Below, piece by piece: positions 1 through 7,900 of a DNA stretch of 11,603 nucleotides. The DNA is from Paenibacillus sp. (GTDB lineage: Bacteria > Bacillota > Bacilli > Paenibacillales > NBRC-103111). The notes below the pieces were generated by a model that made no database searches, was not told the DNA's origin, and saw only the letters and a program-made list of their open reading frames with translations. The translations under genes were made by a program, and so were the position numbers. The stretch's first letter is position 1. Each line of letters begins with the position of its first letter. The stretch covers positions 1 to 11,603 of the forward strand of contig JARBUQ010000076.1 of NCBI GenBank assembly GCA_029239545.1. The letters run 5' to 3'.

Positions 1-1307
1 ATTCATCCGATACGTTCATGAAGCCGAAGGATGGGCTGAACCTGCAGCTGACGTTGGACAAACAAATCCAATCGTTCATGGAACGAGAGCTGGATCAGGC
101 CATGATTCAATTCCAGGCCAAACATGTAATCGGAATTGCGATGGACCCGACTACGGGTGAGATATTAGCGATGTCGGGTAGACCGACATATGATCCAACT
201 AATTTCAGAGATTATCCGGCAGAGGTGTATAACCGCAACTTACCGATATGGATGACATATGAGCCTGGTTCTACGTTCAAGATTATTACGTTAGCAGCTG
301 CCCTTGAAGAGAAAAAGGTCGATCTGAAAAACGAAAGCTTTTATGACCCAGGATTTATAGAGGTGGGTGGGGCTAAGCTTCGCTGTTGGAAAAGCGGAGG
401 GCATGGCAGTCAAACCTTCCTGCAGGTCGTTGAAAACTCCTGCAACCCGGGCTTCGTTGTAATGGGCCAGCGGTTAGGTAAAGAAACACTGTTCGATTAC
501 ATCTACAAATTCGGGTTCGGCAAGAAAACAGGAATCGATCTTGGCGGGGAAGAGAACGGAATTATGTTCAAACCGTCGCGTGTCGGTCCAGTTGAATTAG
601 CGACTACCGCATTCGGTCAAGGTGTTTCGGTTACCCCGATTCAACAAATTACTGCGGTATCTGCAGCGATTAACGGGGGGAAGCTGTTCAAGCCGCATGT
701 AGCCAAAGCCTGGATCAATCCGGAGACGGGTCAGACAGTAGAAACGATAGAACCGGAGCTGGTTCGCCAGGTGATCTCAGAGAACACCTCGAAGACCGTG
801 CGGGAAGCGTTGGAAAGCGTAGTGGCCAAAGGGACCGGACGCAATGCGTTCCTCGATGGCTACAGGGTAGGCGGAAAGACCGGGACCGCGCAAAAAGTAA
901 TTAATGGACGGTATTCACCGGATGAGCATATCGTTTCGTTCATTGGCTTTGCCCCAGCTGATAACCCGAAGGTCGTTATTTATATAGCCGTTGATGATCC
1001 CAAAGGGCTGCAGTTCGGAGGTTTGATCGCAGCGCCTATCGTACGCAACATCATGGGGGACACATTGCGTTATATGGGCGTAGAGCCGAGCAAAGACCAA
1101 GTGCCTAAGGACTACAGGTATGGGGAAACGTCAATTGTAGAGGTTCCGGATCTGGTAGGCCGAACTGTACGTGATATTTTCGAAGATATGAATGCGGACT
1201 TTACGCTTGAGAAGTTCGGAAACGGCTCGCAGGTGATCAGCCAAGCACCCAAAGCGGGTCAACGTGTAGATAAAGGCTCTGTAATACGCATTTATTTGTC
1301 GGACTAA
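1..1307 (+). CDS. spoVD: SpoVD-type class B penicillin-binding protein (transpeptidase), 5' end missing
   Basis: Membrane-anchored D,D-transpeptidase that cross-links peptidoglycan; in B. subtilis SpoVD works with SpoVE in spore cortex synthesis. The reading frame is open from base 3, so the ATG at 18 is internal. Numbering from that Met, the three penicillin-binding motifs are S85-TFK (acylated serine, in YEPGSTFK), S141-CN and K287-TGT. A single C-terminal PASTA domain follows at about 375-428, starting VEVPDLVGRTV. One PASTA fits SpoVD, whereas B. subtilis PbpB has two. Compared with B. subtilis SpoVD (about 646 residues, recalled), roughly 200 N-terminal residues, including the membrane anchor and dimerisation domain, lie outside the window. 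The protein ends just after the PASTA domain. murE follows 105 nt downstream. The family call is very sure; SpoVD over a general PBP2 rests on the single PASTA and on close remembered similarity around the active site. Confidence 0.95.
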   Translation, partial: SSDTFMKPKDGLNLQLTLDKQIQSFMERELDQAMIQFQAKHVIGIAMDPTTGEILAMSGRPTYDPTNFRDYPAEVYNRNLPIWMTYEPGSTFKIITLAAALEEKKVDLKNESFYDPGFIEVGGAKLRCWKSGGHGSQTFLQVVENSCNPGFVVMGQRLGKETLFDYIYKFGFGKKTGIDLGGEENGIMFKPSRVGPVELATTAFGQGVSVTPIQQITAVSAAINGGKLFKPHVAKAWINPETGQTVETIEPELVRQVISENTSKTVREALESVVAKGTGRNAFLDGYRVGGKTGTAQKVINGRYSPDEHIVSFIGFAPADNPKVVIYIAVDDPKGLQFGGLIAAPIVRNIMGDTLRYMGVEPSKDQVPKDYRYGETSIVEVPDLVGRTVRDIFEDMNADFTLEKFGNGSQVISQAPKAGQRVDKGSVIRIYLSD

Positions 1308-1397
1308 CCGAATAACTGATTCTTTCCGGGCCGACTTTTGTCTATACTAGATAAGATAATCCCGATTCATTAGCGATCAGCTACTAAGACAACGCAT

Positions 1398-1406
1398 GAA
1401 GGAGAG
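1398..1406 (+). promoter_or_regulatory. Ribosome binding site of murE
   Basis: GAAGGAGAG lies 6 nt before the ATG at 1413, with the GGAG core ending 8 nt before it. It fixes that start, although the upstream gap is 105 nt long and the gene is not tightly coupled to spoVD. I see no convincing promoter in the gap. Confidence 0.8.
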
Positions 1407-1412
1407 AATAGG

Positions 1413-2903
1413 ATGCAATTGCGAGAACTGGCTTCCCTGCTGAAGTTATGCAAGCTTGAAGGAGATGGTACGGTGGAGATTACCGGTATCCAGACGGACT
1501 CCCGCAAAGTATCACCGGGGGATTTGTTTCTGTGTATTCCCGGTCTCGTCCATGATGGTCATGATTTTGCTTCGATGGCTGCAGATCGGGGGGCCGCGGC
1601 ACTTGTTGTTGAGCGTCCCGTCCCGGGGAGCCTGCCTGCACTCCATGTGAAGGATGCCAGATTTGCCATGGCAGTTCTTGCTTCTCATTTCTATCGGTAT
1701 CCCAGCGAGCGAATGAAGCTGATCGGTATAACGGGAACTAACGGCAAAACAACGACCAGTTACATTCTCGAGCAAATGTTAAGCGATTGCGGTTGGCGTA
1801 CGGGACTGATGGGGACTATCTCCATCAAGATCGGCAATGATTGGAGCGAAGCCGTGCGCACTACACAGGAAGCATTGGACCTGCAGCACAGCTTGAGCCG
1901 AATGGCCGAGGTTGGCACTGAGGCTTGCATTATGGAAGTTTCCAGTCATGCGCTGGAGCTTGGACGAGTTAAAGGGTGCCGATTCCGGACCGCAATCTTC
2001 ACCAATTTGACCCAGGATCATCTGGATTTCCACGGGACTATGGAGCGTTATCAGAAGTCCAAGGGATTATTCTTCGCAAGGATGAATAATGGGTATGAGG
2101 AAGACCCGGACAGGCGGCAATATGTCGTTCTGAATGGGGATGATGAAGCATCTGCAGTGTATAAGGCGTCCACGTCAGCTGAAGTTATCCAATACGGACT
2201 AGGTCCAGCCTTGGACGTACGGGCCGCGCATATTCGCATTACTTCACAAGGCACATTATTCCGTCTAATCACTTTCGCCGGCGAGACCGATGTTCAGATG
2301 AAGCTGATCGGCAAATTCAATGTATATAATGCTCTTGCTGCTGTAGCTGCCATGCTGGTTGAAGGGTTCCAGCTTGAACGAATCAAGGAAAGCCTGGAGC
2401 GTGTCCGCGTCGTCCCTGGACGTATGGAGCTTGTTGAAAGCGCGAACCCCAATTATGCAGTAGTCGTAGATTATGCGCATACTCCGGATGGTTTGGAAAA
2501 TGCGCTTAGTACGGTTAAGGAATTCGCTGAAGGCAGAGTCATAACCGTGTTTGGCTGCGGGGGAGAGCGAGATCGAACAAAGCGCCCGTTGATGGGAAAA
2601 ATTGCCGCCAAGTATAGTGATTATGTTATTGTGACTTCAGATAATCCTCGCTCAGAGCATCCGAATTCGATTATATCCGAGATTGAACAAGGAATTCAGA
2701 CTGAAGAGAGTTACCCACAATTTTACAGTTTAGAGGCGGATCGCAGGAAAGCGATTCAAATGGCTATTGAAATGGCAAGCCCCAAAGATGTAGTATTAAT
2801 TGCGGGAAAAGGGCATGAGACGACCCAGATCATTAACGGAACTACGATTCATTTTGACGACCGATTGGTCGCTCAAGAAGCGATAAGGGGAAGAAACCAG
2901 TGA
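1413..2903 (+). CDS. murE: UDP-MurNAc-L-Ala-D-Glu:meso-diaminopimelate ligase (MurE)
   Basis: Cytoplasmic ATP-dependent amide ligase that adds the third stem-peptide residue. At 496 aa it has normal family length. The N-terminal UDP-binding domain (about 1-100) is followed by the ATP-binding P-loop GITGTNGKTTT at 105-115 (K112). TTQEA sits at 150-154, HLDFHG at 203-208, and K217 in SKGLF is at the place of the carbamylated lysine. The C-terminal domain carries D410-NPR, the motif associated with meso-DAP rather than L-Lys specificity, and GKGHE at 465-469. The wall is therefore predicted to be DAP type, as expected for a Paenibacillus or Bacillus relative. The start is set by a good Shine-Dalgarno sequence. 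The stop overlaps the murF start by 4 nt (GTGA), so translation is probably coupled. No missing residues seen. Confidence 0.97.
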   Translation: MQLRELASLLKLCKLEGDGTVEITGIQTDSRKVSPGDLFLCIPGLVHDGHDFASMAADRGAAALVVERPVPGSLPALHVKDARFAMAVLASHFYRYPSERMKLIGITGTNGKTTTSYILEQMLSDCGWRTGLMGTISIKIGNDWSEAVRTTQEALDLQHSLSRMAEVGTEACIMEVSSHALELGRVKGCRFRTAIFTNLTQDHLDFHGTMERYQKSKGLFFARMNNGYEEDPDRRQYVVLNGDDEASAVYKASTSAEVIQYGLGPALDVRAAHIRITSQGTLFRLITFAGETDVQMKLIGKFNVYNALAAVAAMLVEGFQLERIKESLERVRVVPGRMELVESANPNYAVVVDYAHTPDGLENALSTVKEFAEGRVITVFGCGGERDRTKRPLMGKIAAKYSDYVIVTSDNPRSEHPNSIISEIEQGIQTEESYPQFYSLEADRRKAIQMAIEMASPKDVVLIAGKGHETTQIINGTTIHFDDRLVAQEAIRGRNQ

Positions 2904-4294
2904 TTAGACGAACATTGTCACAAATTTTGGAGATGGTAAGCGGTACGAATGCCAATGGTACGAATGAGGCATTGTCCATTTCAGGGGTGTCCAAGGATAC
3001 CCGAACGATTCAACCTGGCAATCTTTATATCCCCATCATCGGGGAGAATTTTGATGGCCATAATTTCGCAGAAGAAGCTATGCGTCGAGGAGCTGCAGCG
3101 GTGCTGTGGCAAGATGACCATAAGCCGGCGCCGAATGGATTTCCTGTTATTATCGTCGATGATGCGCTTCTGGCGCTGCAGCGTCTCGCATTTGCTTATC
3201 GCCAGCAGCTTAAGGTGCGCATTATCGGTATTACCGGTAGCAACGGCAAGACTACAACGAAGGACCTGCTTGCCTCCTTGCTCAAAACAACCTACAAGGT
3301 CCACAAAACATCAGGTAATTTGAATGGAGATATCGGCCTTCCTCTAACGATTCTAGAGATCTCAGAGGATACCGAGATGGCTGTGCTCGAAATGGGAATG
3401 CGGGGGCGATATGAGATCGAGCTGTTGTCTCGAATTGCGCTTCCGGAAGTAGCCGTGGTAACGAATATCGGGGAAGCCCATATCCAGCTTCTAGGGTCCC
3501 GTGAAGAGATCGCCAAGGCCAAGCTGGAAATTTTAAGCGGACTTAAGGAAGGCGGATTGTTCGTTTATAACGGCGACGAGCCGCTGATTGAACAGCTGCT
3601 TCCTCATGTGGCTAAACCTGAAGGGATGCTGCGTTTTCGATTCGGAACGAGCGACAGCAGCGATATTTATCCGTCAGGCCTTATGATGGATGAGGTGGGA
3701 ACCCATTTTACGATTGAAGCGACAAGTGGAGTCAGTTACTACATTCCGATTCTGGGTCAGCATAATGTCATCAATGCGTTAGCGGCTATCGCTGTTTCGA
3801 AGTACATGGGCGTTAGTGATGCAGATGTTGTGAAAGGTCTGAAGTCCGTAAGATTGACCGGCATGAGAATTGAACAGCTTCGTGCCCCGTCAGGCCTTAC
3901 GATTCTCAACGATACGTATAATGCCAGCCCGACATCAACGAAAGCTGCTATTGAGCTGCTGCAGCAGTTGGAAGGGTATCGGCACAAAATTATCGTATTA
4001 GGCGATATGTTGGAGCTGGGGGACCGGGAGAACGAGTATCACGAGGAAATCGGCAAACTGCTGAGCTCAGAGCAGCTCGACTACGTATATGCTTACGGTC
4101 CTTTATCCCGTGAAATGGTAAAGGCGGCAGAAAAGCGGTTTAATCCAGGCAAAGTCAAATGGTTCGAGACCAAGGCTGAGATTGTGCGTGAAATATTACG
4201 GGTAACGGAGCCAGAGGATATTGTACTTGTGAAGGCATCCCGCGGAATGAAGCTTGAAGAGGTCGTAAACGGATTATTGGAGCTTTCCAGTTAA
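2900..4294 (+). CDS. murF: UDP-MurNAc-tripeptide:D-alanyl-D-alanine ligase (MurF)
   Basis: Cytoplasmic ligase that adds D-Ala-D-Ala to UDP-MurNAc-tripeptide and so completes the soluble precursor. It has 464 aa, normal for the family. It starts at GTG 2900, overlapping the murE stop as GTGA, with AAGGGGAAG at 2885-2893 as ribosome binding site. Visible motifs are the P-loop GITGSNGKTTTKD (110-122), NIGEAHIQLLGS (189-200), AKAKLEI around 206-211, the C-terminal-domain motif LNDTYNASPTS (336-346), LGDMLELG (367-374) and KASRGMKLE (445-453). The NDTYNASP and SRGMKLE motifs separate it from MurC, MurD and MurE. In B. subtilis murF sits elsewhere, next to ddl; its place here between murE and mraY is the arrangement of many other bacteria and, as I recall, of Paenibacillus. 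Confidence 0.97.
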   Translation: MIRRTLSQILEMVSGTNANGTNEALSISGVSKDTRTIQPGNLYIPIIGENFDGHNFAEEAMRRGAAAVLWQDDHKPAPNGFPVIIVDDALLALQRLAFAYRQQLKVRIIGITGSNGKTTTKDLLASLLKTTYKVHKTSGNLNGDIGLPLTILEISEDTEMAVLEMGMRGRYEIELLSRIALPEVAVVTNIGEAHIQLLGSREEIAKAKLEILSGLKEGGLFVYNGDEPLIEQLLPHVAKPEGMLRFRFGTSDSSDIYPSGLMMDEVGTHFTIEATSGVSYYIPILGQHNVINALAAIAVSKYMGVSDADVVKGLKSVRLTGMRIEQLRAPSGLTILNDTYNASPTSTKAAIELLQQLEGYRHKIIVLGDMLELGDRENEYHEEIGKLLSSEQLDYVYAYGPLSREMVKAAEKRFNPGKVKWFETKAEIVREILRVTEPEDIVLVKASRGMKLEEVVNGLLELSS

Positions 4295-4316
4295 TCTAAG
4301 AGAGGGGGAGATGCAG

Positions 4317-5273
4317 ATGGAAATGAATGTGATCCTGTTTACGCTGGGGGCCGCCTTTGTGCTTGCTCTTATAGCAGGGCCGTTATTTATCCCATTATTA
4401 AAACGATTGAAATTTGGCCAACAAATACGCACAGACGGACCGCAAGGGCATTTGAAGAAAGCTGGTACACCGACTATGGGCGGGACGATCATCCTGCTTG
4501 CCCTCTCCTTGGCTTTCTTGCGTTTCTCCGATCAAACCGCTGAAGCCGTCATTCTGCTTATTGCAACGCTTGGTTACGGATTAATCGGCTTTCTTGACGA
4601 TTATATCAAAATCTTGTTCAAGCGATCCCTTGGTCTGACAGCGAAGCAAAAGCTCGTTGGGCAATTGATTATTTCGGGGATCGTATGTTACTTGTTGTAT
4701 CGGATTGGTCATAATACAGATATAAGCATTCCTTTTACAGATATAACGCTTGCAGTTGGCTGGTGGTTGTATGTACCTTTTGTGGTTATTATGATGCTGG
4801 GCATGTCCAATGCCGTTAATTTCACGGATGGGCTGGACGGCTTGCTCGCTGGTACGAGCGCTATTGCTTTTGGTGCCTTCACAGTCATTGCGATGATGCA
4901 CTCTAACATGGAAACCGCGATTTTCTCTGCTGCGATGGTTGGTGCCGTACTAGGGTTCCTAGTGTTTAATGCGCATCCGGCCAAAGTATTCATGGGGGAT
5001 ACAGGCTCCCTGGGAATCGGCGGCGGCTTGGCGGCTGTTGCTATTCTGACTAAGTCGGAGCTGCTGATTCTGCTTGTCGGCGGAGTATTCGTTCTGGAAT
5101 TGTTGTCGGTTGTGATTCAAGTAATCTCCTTCAAGACACGAGGAAAACGCGTGTTCAAGATGAGTCCGATCCACCACCACTACGAGCTGGTCGGTTGGTC
5201 GGAATGGAGAATTGTGCTTACATTCTGGTTTGTCGGTCTTGTTTTTGCAGGGGCGGCTCTTATTAATTTATGA
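4317..5273 (+). CDS. mraY: Phospho-MurNAc-pentapeptide transferase (MraY, lipid I synthase)
   Basis: Polytopic membrane enzyme that moves phospho-MurNAc-pentapeptide from UDP to undecaprenyl phosphate, giving lipid I. About ten hydrophobic segments are visible. Conserved cytoplasmic motifs, numbered from the ATG at 4317 (318 aa), are GTPTMGG near 50-56, FLDDYIK with the acidic pair D94/D95, NFTDGLDGLL at 168-177, HPAKVFMGDTGS at 220-231 and the histidine motif MSPIHHHYE at 282-290. Three in-frame ATGs compete: 4311 touches the purine-rich Shine-Dalgarno stretch (4301-4310), 4317 leaves 6 nt and 4323 leaves 12 nt. I chose 4317 on spacing; 4311 gives 320 aa and cannot be excluded. It lies 22 nt after murF and 10 nt before murD, so it is clearly in the same operon. 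Confidence 0.96.
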   Translation: MEMNVILFTLGAAFVLALIAGPLFIPLLKRLKFGQQIRTDGPQGHLKKAGTPTMGGTIILLALSLAFLRFSDQTAEAVILLIATLGYGLIGFLDDYIKILFKRSLGLTAKQKLVGQLIISGIVCYLLYRIGHNTDISIPFTDITLAVGWWLYVPFVVIMMLGMSNAVNFTDGLDGLLAGTSAIAFGAFTVIAMMHSNMETAIFSAAMVGAVLGFLVFNAHPAKVFMGDTGSLGIGGGLAAVAILTKSELLILLVGGVFVLELLSVVIQVISFKTRGKRVFKMSPIHHHYELVGWSEWRIVLTFWFVGLVFAGAALINL

Positions 5274-5283
5274 GGTGTGACAA

Positions 5284-6747
5284 ATGAACCATCCAGCAGA
5301 ATACGCCGGGAAAGAAATTGTTATTCTCGGCCTTGCCCGAAGCGGAGTAGCAGTAGCCAAACTGTTCCATCAGTTCGGTGCTTCCGTTACGGTAAATGAT
5401 CAAAAAACGCTTGACCTATGCCCTGAAGCCGCCCCCCTGACGGCTCTGGGTATTTCTGTTCTATGCGGAGGCCATCCGGATACGCTCATTCACCCGGGGA
5501 TCTCGCTTGTTGTCAAGAATCCTGGGATTCCATACGGAATAGCTCCTATTCAGGAAGCGCTGAGACTTGGGATCGAGATTGTGACGGAAGTGGAAGTTGC
5601 CAGTCTAATCTGCAAGGCGCCGATCATCGGCATTACCGGTTCTAATGGCAAAACAACTACAACAACTTGGGTGGGGGAGATTTTGAGTGGGGCCGGACTT
5701 TCACCTATTATTGCAGGCAACATTGGCCGAGCGTTATGCGAGGCTGCGGAGGATGCGCGGGCAGAGGACTGGATGGTTGTAGAGCTGAGCAGCTTCCAGC
5801 TCAAGGGCACGAACCAATTCAAGCCGCGCATTGCCTGCTTGCTTAATATCTCTGAGGCGCATCTGGATTATCACGGCAGTATGAAAGATTATGTGCAGTC
5901 CAAGCTCAAATTATTCGCGAATCAGTCCATTGAGGATACTGCCGTACTGAATTGGGATGATGCTGTTTGTCGTGAGCTTGCCGCTAGTGGAGCGGTCAAG
6001 GCACGTCTCTTGCCCTTTTCAATCAAGGAGAGGTTACATAAGGGAATATACTTGGAACCGCCTCTGGCGGCTGGTGAGAGGCTCACAGACGGCCATCATA
6101 TAGTTCTTGCTGGCTCTGAGTTCCTCGGAAGTGAGCATGGCAACGCAGATCCTGCTGAAGTAACCACACTGCTTCAAGCCAATCTGCTAGGCATCCCTGG
6201 CAAGCATAATGTTCAGAATGCTTTGGCAGCCATTGCAATTACGCTAACAGCAGGTGCCAGTCTGCCTGCCATTATCGATGCTTTGAAGAAATTTCGAGGT
6301 GTGGAGCACAGGCTTGAGCTAGTTTTGCAGCATGAAGGCATAACGTTCTATAACAATTCCAAAGCGACTAATTCTTTGGCTACTATAATGGCTTTTGAAT
6401 CTTTTGAACAGCCGATTGTACTAATAGCTGGAGGCAAGGACAGAGGAACCTCTTACGAGGATTTGATTCCTTATTTGCAAAAGCATGTGAAGGCAGTTGT
6501 CACTATGGGGGAAACTCGCGAGAAAATCGCTGAAGCTGCTGTCCAAGCGGGGATTTCTGCCGTAAAAGTGGTCGATACTGCTAACAGCGCGGCCGACACT
6601 CTTCGTTCGGCGGTCCAGGAAGCTTACAAGCTAGCAGCTTCTGGTGATGTCGTGCTGTTATCACCGGCCTGCGCCAGTTGGGACATGTTCGAGTCTTACG
6701 AGGAACGGGGACGCATTTTTAAAGAGTCGGTGCATAACCTTGTATAG
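5284..6747 (+). CDS. murD: UDP-MurNAc-L-alanine:D-glutamate ligase (MurD)
   Basis: Cytoplasmic ligase that adds D-Glu, the second stem-peptide residue. At 487 aa it is slightly longer than the usual 440-455, with extra residues around 248-300 (after the FSIKERLHKG stretch). Domains in order: an N-terminal Rossmann-like UDP-binding fold with GLARSGVA (16-23), the P-loop GITGSNGKTTT (116-126), HLDYHGS (193-199), GKHNVQNALAA (306-316), YNNSKATN (356-363) and the C-terminal signature LSPACASWDMFESYEERG (459-476). The usual signature as I recall it is NDSKATN; here the Asp is Asn, a conservative change next to the intact lysine K360. A GAGGTG ribosome binding site (5272-5277) overlaps the mraY stop codon, which implies coupled translation. 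Its last codons may also hold a promoter for spoVE. Confidence 0.96.
   Translation: MNHPAEYAGKEIVILGLARSGVAVAKLFHQFGASVTVNDQKTLDLCPEAAPLTALGISVLCGGHPDTLIHPGISLVVKNPGIPYGIAPIQEALRLGIEIVTEVEVASLICKAPIIGITGSNGKTTTTTWVGEILSGAGLSPIIAGNIGRALCEAAEDARAEDWMVVELSSFQLKGTNQFKPRIACLLNISEAHLDYHGSMKDYVQSKLKLFANQSIEDTAVLNWDDAVCRELAASGAVKARLLPFSIKERLHKGIYLEPPLAAGERLTDGHHIVLAGSEFLGSEHGNADPAEVTTLLQANLLGIPGKHNVQNALAAIAITLTAGASLPAIIDALKKFRGVEHRLELVLQHEGITFYNNSKATNSLATIMAFESFEQPIVLIAGGKDRGTSYEDLIPYLQKHVKAVVTMGETREKIAEAAVQAGISAVKVVDTANSAADTLRSAVQEAYKLAASGDVVLLSPACASWDMFESYEERGRIFKESVHNLV
6713..6740 (+). promoter_or_regulatory. Possible sigma-E promoter for spoVE inside the end of murD
   Basis: GCATTTT (6713-6719) matches 6 of 7 positions of the B. 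subtilis sigma-E -35 pattern KMATATT, and CATAACCT (6733-6740) matches about 6 of 8 of the -10 pattern CATACAnT, with a 13-nt spacer. In B. subtilis, spoVE is transcribed by sigma-E RNA polymerase from promoters in the upstream murD region, so position and match agree. Matches of this quality do occur by chance. Confidence 0.35.
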
Positions 6748-6754
6748 TAGGGGG

Positions 6755-6785
6755 GATTGAACAAGCCCCTCAATCTTGTTGCAAG
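6755..6785 (+). repeat. Nested, mutually exclusive inverted repeats before spoVE
   Basis: In the 50-nt gap between murD and spoVE, GATTGA (6755-6760) can pair with TCAATC (6770-6775), AACAAG (6760-6765) can pair with CTTGTT (6775-6780), and CTTG (6775-6778) can pair with CAAG (6782-6785). The helices share bases, so they exclude one another. The last ends right at the GAGGTG ribosome binding site of spoVE (6785-6790). No U-tract follows, so this is not a standard terminator. A regulatory role is inference. Confidence 0.4.
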
Positions 6786-6797
6786 AGGTGTGCGGCG

Positions 6798-7895
6798 ATG
6801 TCAAAGGTTCGTTCTTCTCCTGATCCCTGGATTTTGTTAGCTACGTTATTGATTTTGACGATTGGCGTTGTGATGGTTTACAGCGCAAGCGCCGTACTCG
6901 CATTTCATGATTTCGGCGATTACGGATATTATGTGAAGCGACAGCTTGTGTTTGCGGTGCTCGGTGTGATAACGATGTATTTTACAATGAATACGGATTA
7001 TTGGGTATGGAAGAAATATGCCAAGCCTGGATTAATCATTTGTTTCATCCTGCTCATTATTGTGTTAATTCCAGGGATCGGTGTCGTGCGCGGGGGAGCC
7101 CGCAGCTGGCTAGGTATTGGATCGCTCGGTATTCAGCCATCGGAATTCATGAAGCTTGGTATGATTGTATTCTTGGCCAAGCTGTTGGCAGAGGAGCAAT
7201 CGGGAATTACTCGGTTTACGAAAGGCTTATTGCCTCCCTTGTTAATTATGGGGGCCGCTTTCGGGATAATCATGCTGCAGCCTGATTTGGGCAGTGGAGC
7301 GGTGCTTGTAGGTGCATCTATCATCATCATCTACACGGCGGGTGCACGCATGATCCACTTGGCGATGCTCGCATTGATAGGGCTCGTCGGTTTCATAGGT
7401 TTGATAGCTGCAGCACCTTATCGGTTACAACGCATTACAGGGTTTCTAGATCCATGGCAGGATCCGCTTGGTACAGGTTATCAGATCATTCAATCGCTAT
7501 ACGCCATCGGTCCAGGAGGTTTAGTTGGGCTCGGACTCGGGGCAAGCCGTCAGAAGTACAGTTATTTGCCTGAACCACAAACCGATTTTATATTTTCCAT
7601 CATTTCCGAGGAATTGGGCTTCATTGGTGGCGCTACCGTCCTGCTGTTGTTCCTTTTGCTAGTATGGCGTGGTATGCGGGCTGCTATTACAGCACCGGAT
7701 ACGTTCGGCAGCTTGCTGGCTGTAGGCATAGTAGGGATGATTGCTGTTCAGGTGATCATCAATATTGGAGTTGTCATCGGCATGTTCCCGGTTACCGGCA
7801 TTACCCTGCCGCTTATCAGCGCAGGAGGCTCGTCGCTTACGCTCATGCTGACCGCGATCGGGGTGCTACTTAATATTTCGCGTTATTCGAGGTGA
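6798..7895 (+). CDS. spoVE: SpoVE/FtsW-type SEDS peptidoglycan glycosyltransferase
   Basis: Polytopic membrane protein of the SEDS family, which polymerises lipid II into glycan strands beside a class B PBP. It has 365 aa with about ten hydrophobic segments. Family motifs are VMVYSASA (25-32), GGARSWLGIG (99-108), QPSEFMKL (113-120), QPDLGSG (161-167), the long loop LPEPQTDFIFSIISEELG (257-274) holding D263 at the catalytic Asp position, and ISAGGSSL (340-347). From memory it is close to B. subtilis SpoVE along its whole length, and its place between murD and murG is the SpoVE position. With spoVD in the same cluster this suggests a cognate cortex-synthesis pair. If the genome lacks a separate ftsW it might also serve in cell division. 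The ATG at 6798 has GAGGTG at 6785-6790; the 50-nt gap before it is longer than its neighbours in the murE-murG run. Confidence 0.95.
   Translation: MSKVRSSPDPWILLATLLILTIGVVMVYSASAVLAFHDFGDYGYYVKRQLVFAVLGVITMYFTMNTDYWVWKKYAKPGLIICFILLIIVLIPGIGVVRGGARSWLGIGSLGIQPSEFMKLGMIVFLAKLLAEEQSGITRFTKGLLPPLLIMGAAFGIIMLQPDLGSGAVLVGASIIIIYTAGARMIHLAMLALIGLVGFIGLIAAAPYRLQRITGFLDPWQDPLGTGYQIIQSLYAIGPGGLVGLGLGASRQKYSYLPEPQTDFIFSIISEELGFIGGATVLLLFLLLVWRGMRAAITAPDTFGSLLAVGIVGMIAVQVIINIGVVIGMFPVTGITLPLISAGGSSLTLMLTAIGVLLNISRYSR
7889..7894 (+). promoter_or_regulatory. Ribosome binding site that sets the murG start
   Basis: GAGGTG at the very end of spoVE lies 6 nt before the ATG at 7901. The in-frame GTG at 7892 falls inside this motif and has no Shine-Dalgarno sequence of its own, so ATG 7901 is preferred. 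Confidence 0.7.
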
Positions 7896-7900
7896 GACAT

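Noticed and set aside
1320..1360. Promoter in the spoVD-murE gap (TATACT 1343-1348 or GATAAT 1355-1360)
   Set aside because: The -10 matches are fair but no acceptable -35 element lies 16-18 nt upstream of either (best about 3 of 6). The sigma-E pattern is also not met.
2949..3323. 124-codon reading frame inside murF in another frame, and similar long frames elsewhere
   Set aside because: They lie fully within well-supported genes, have no good ribosome binding site and read as low-complexity, Ser/Arg/Cys-rich shadows.
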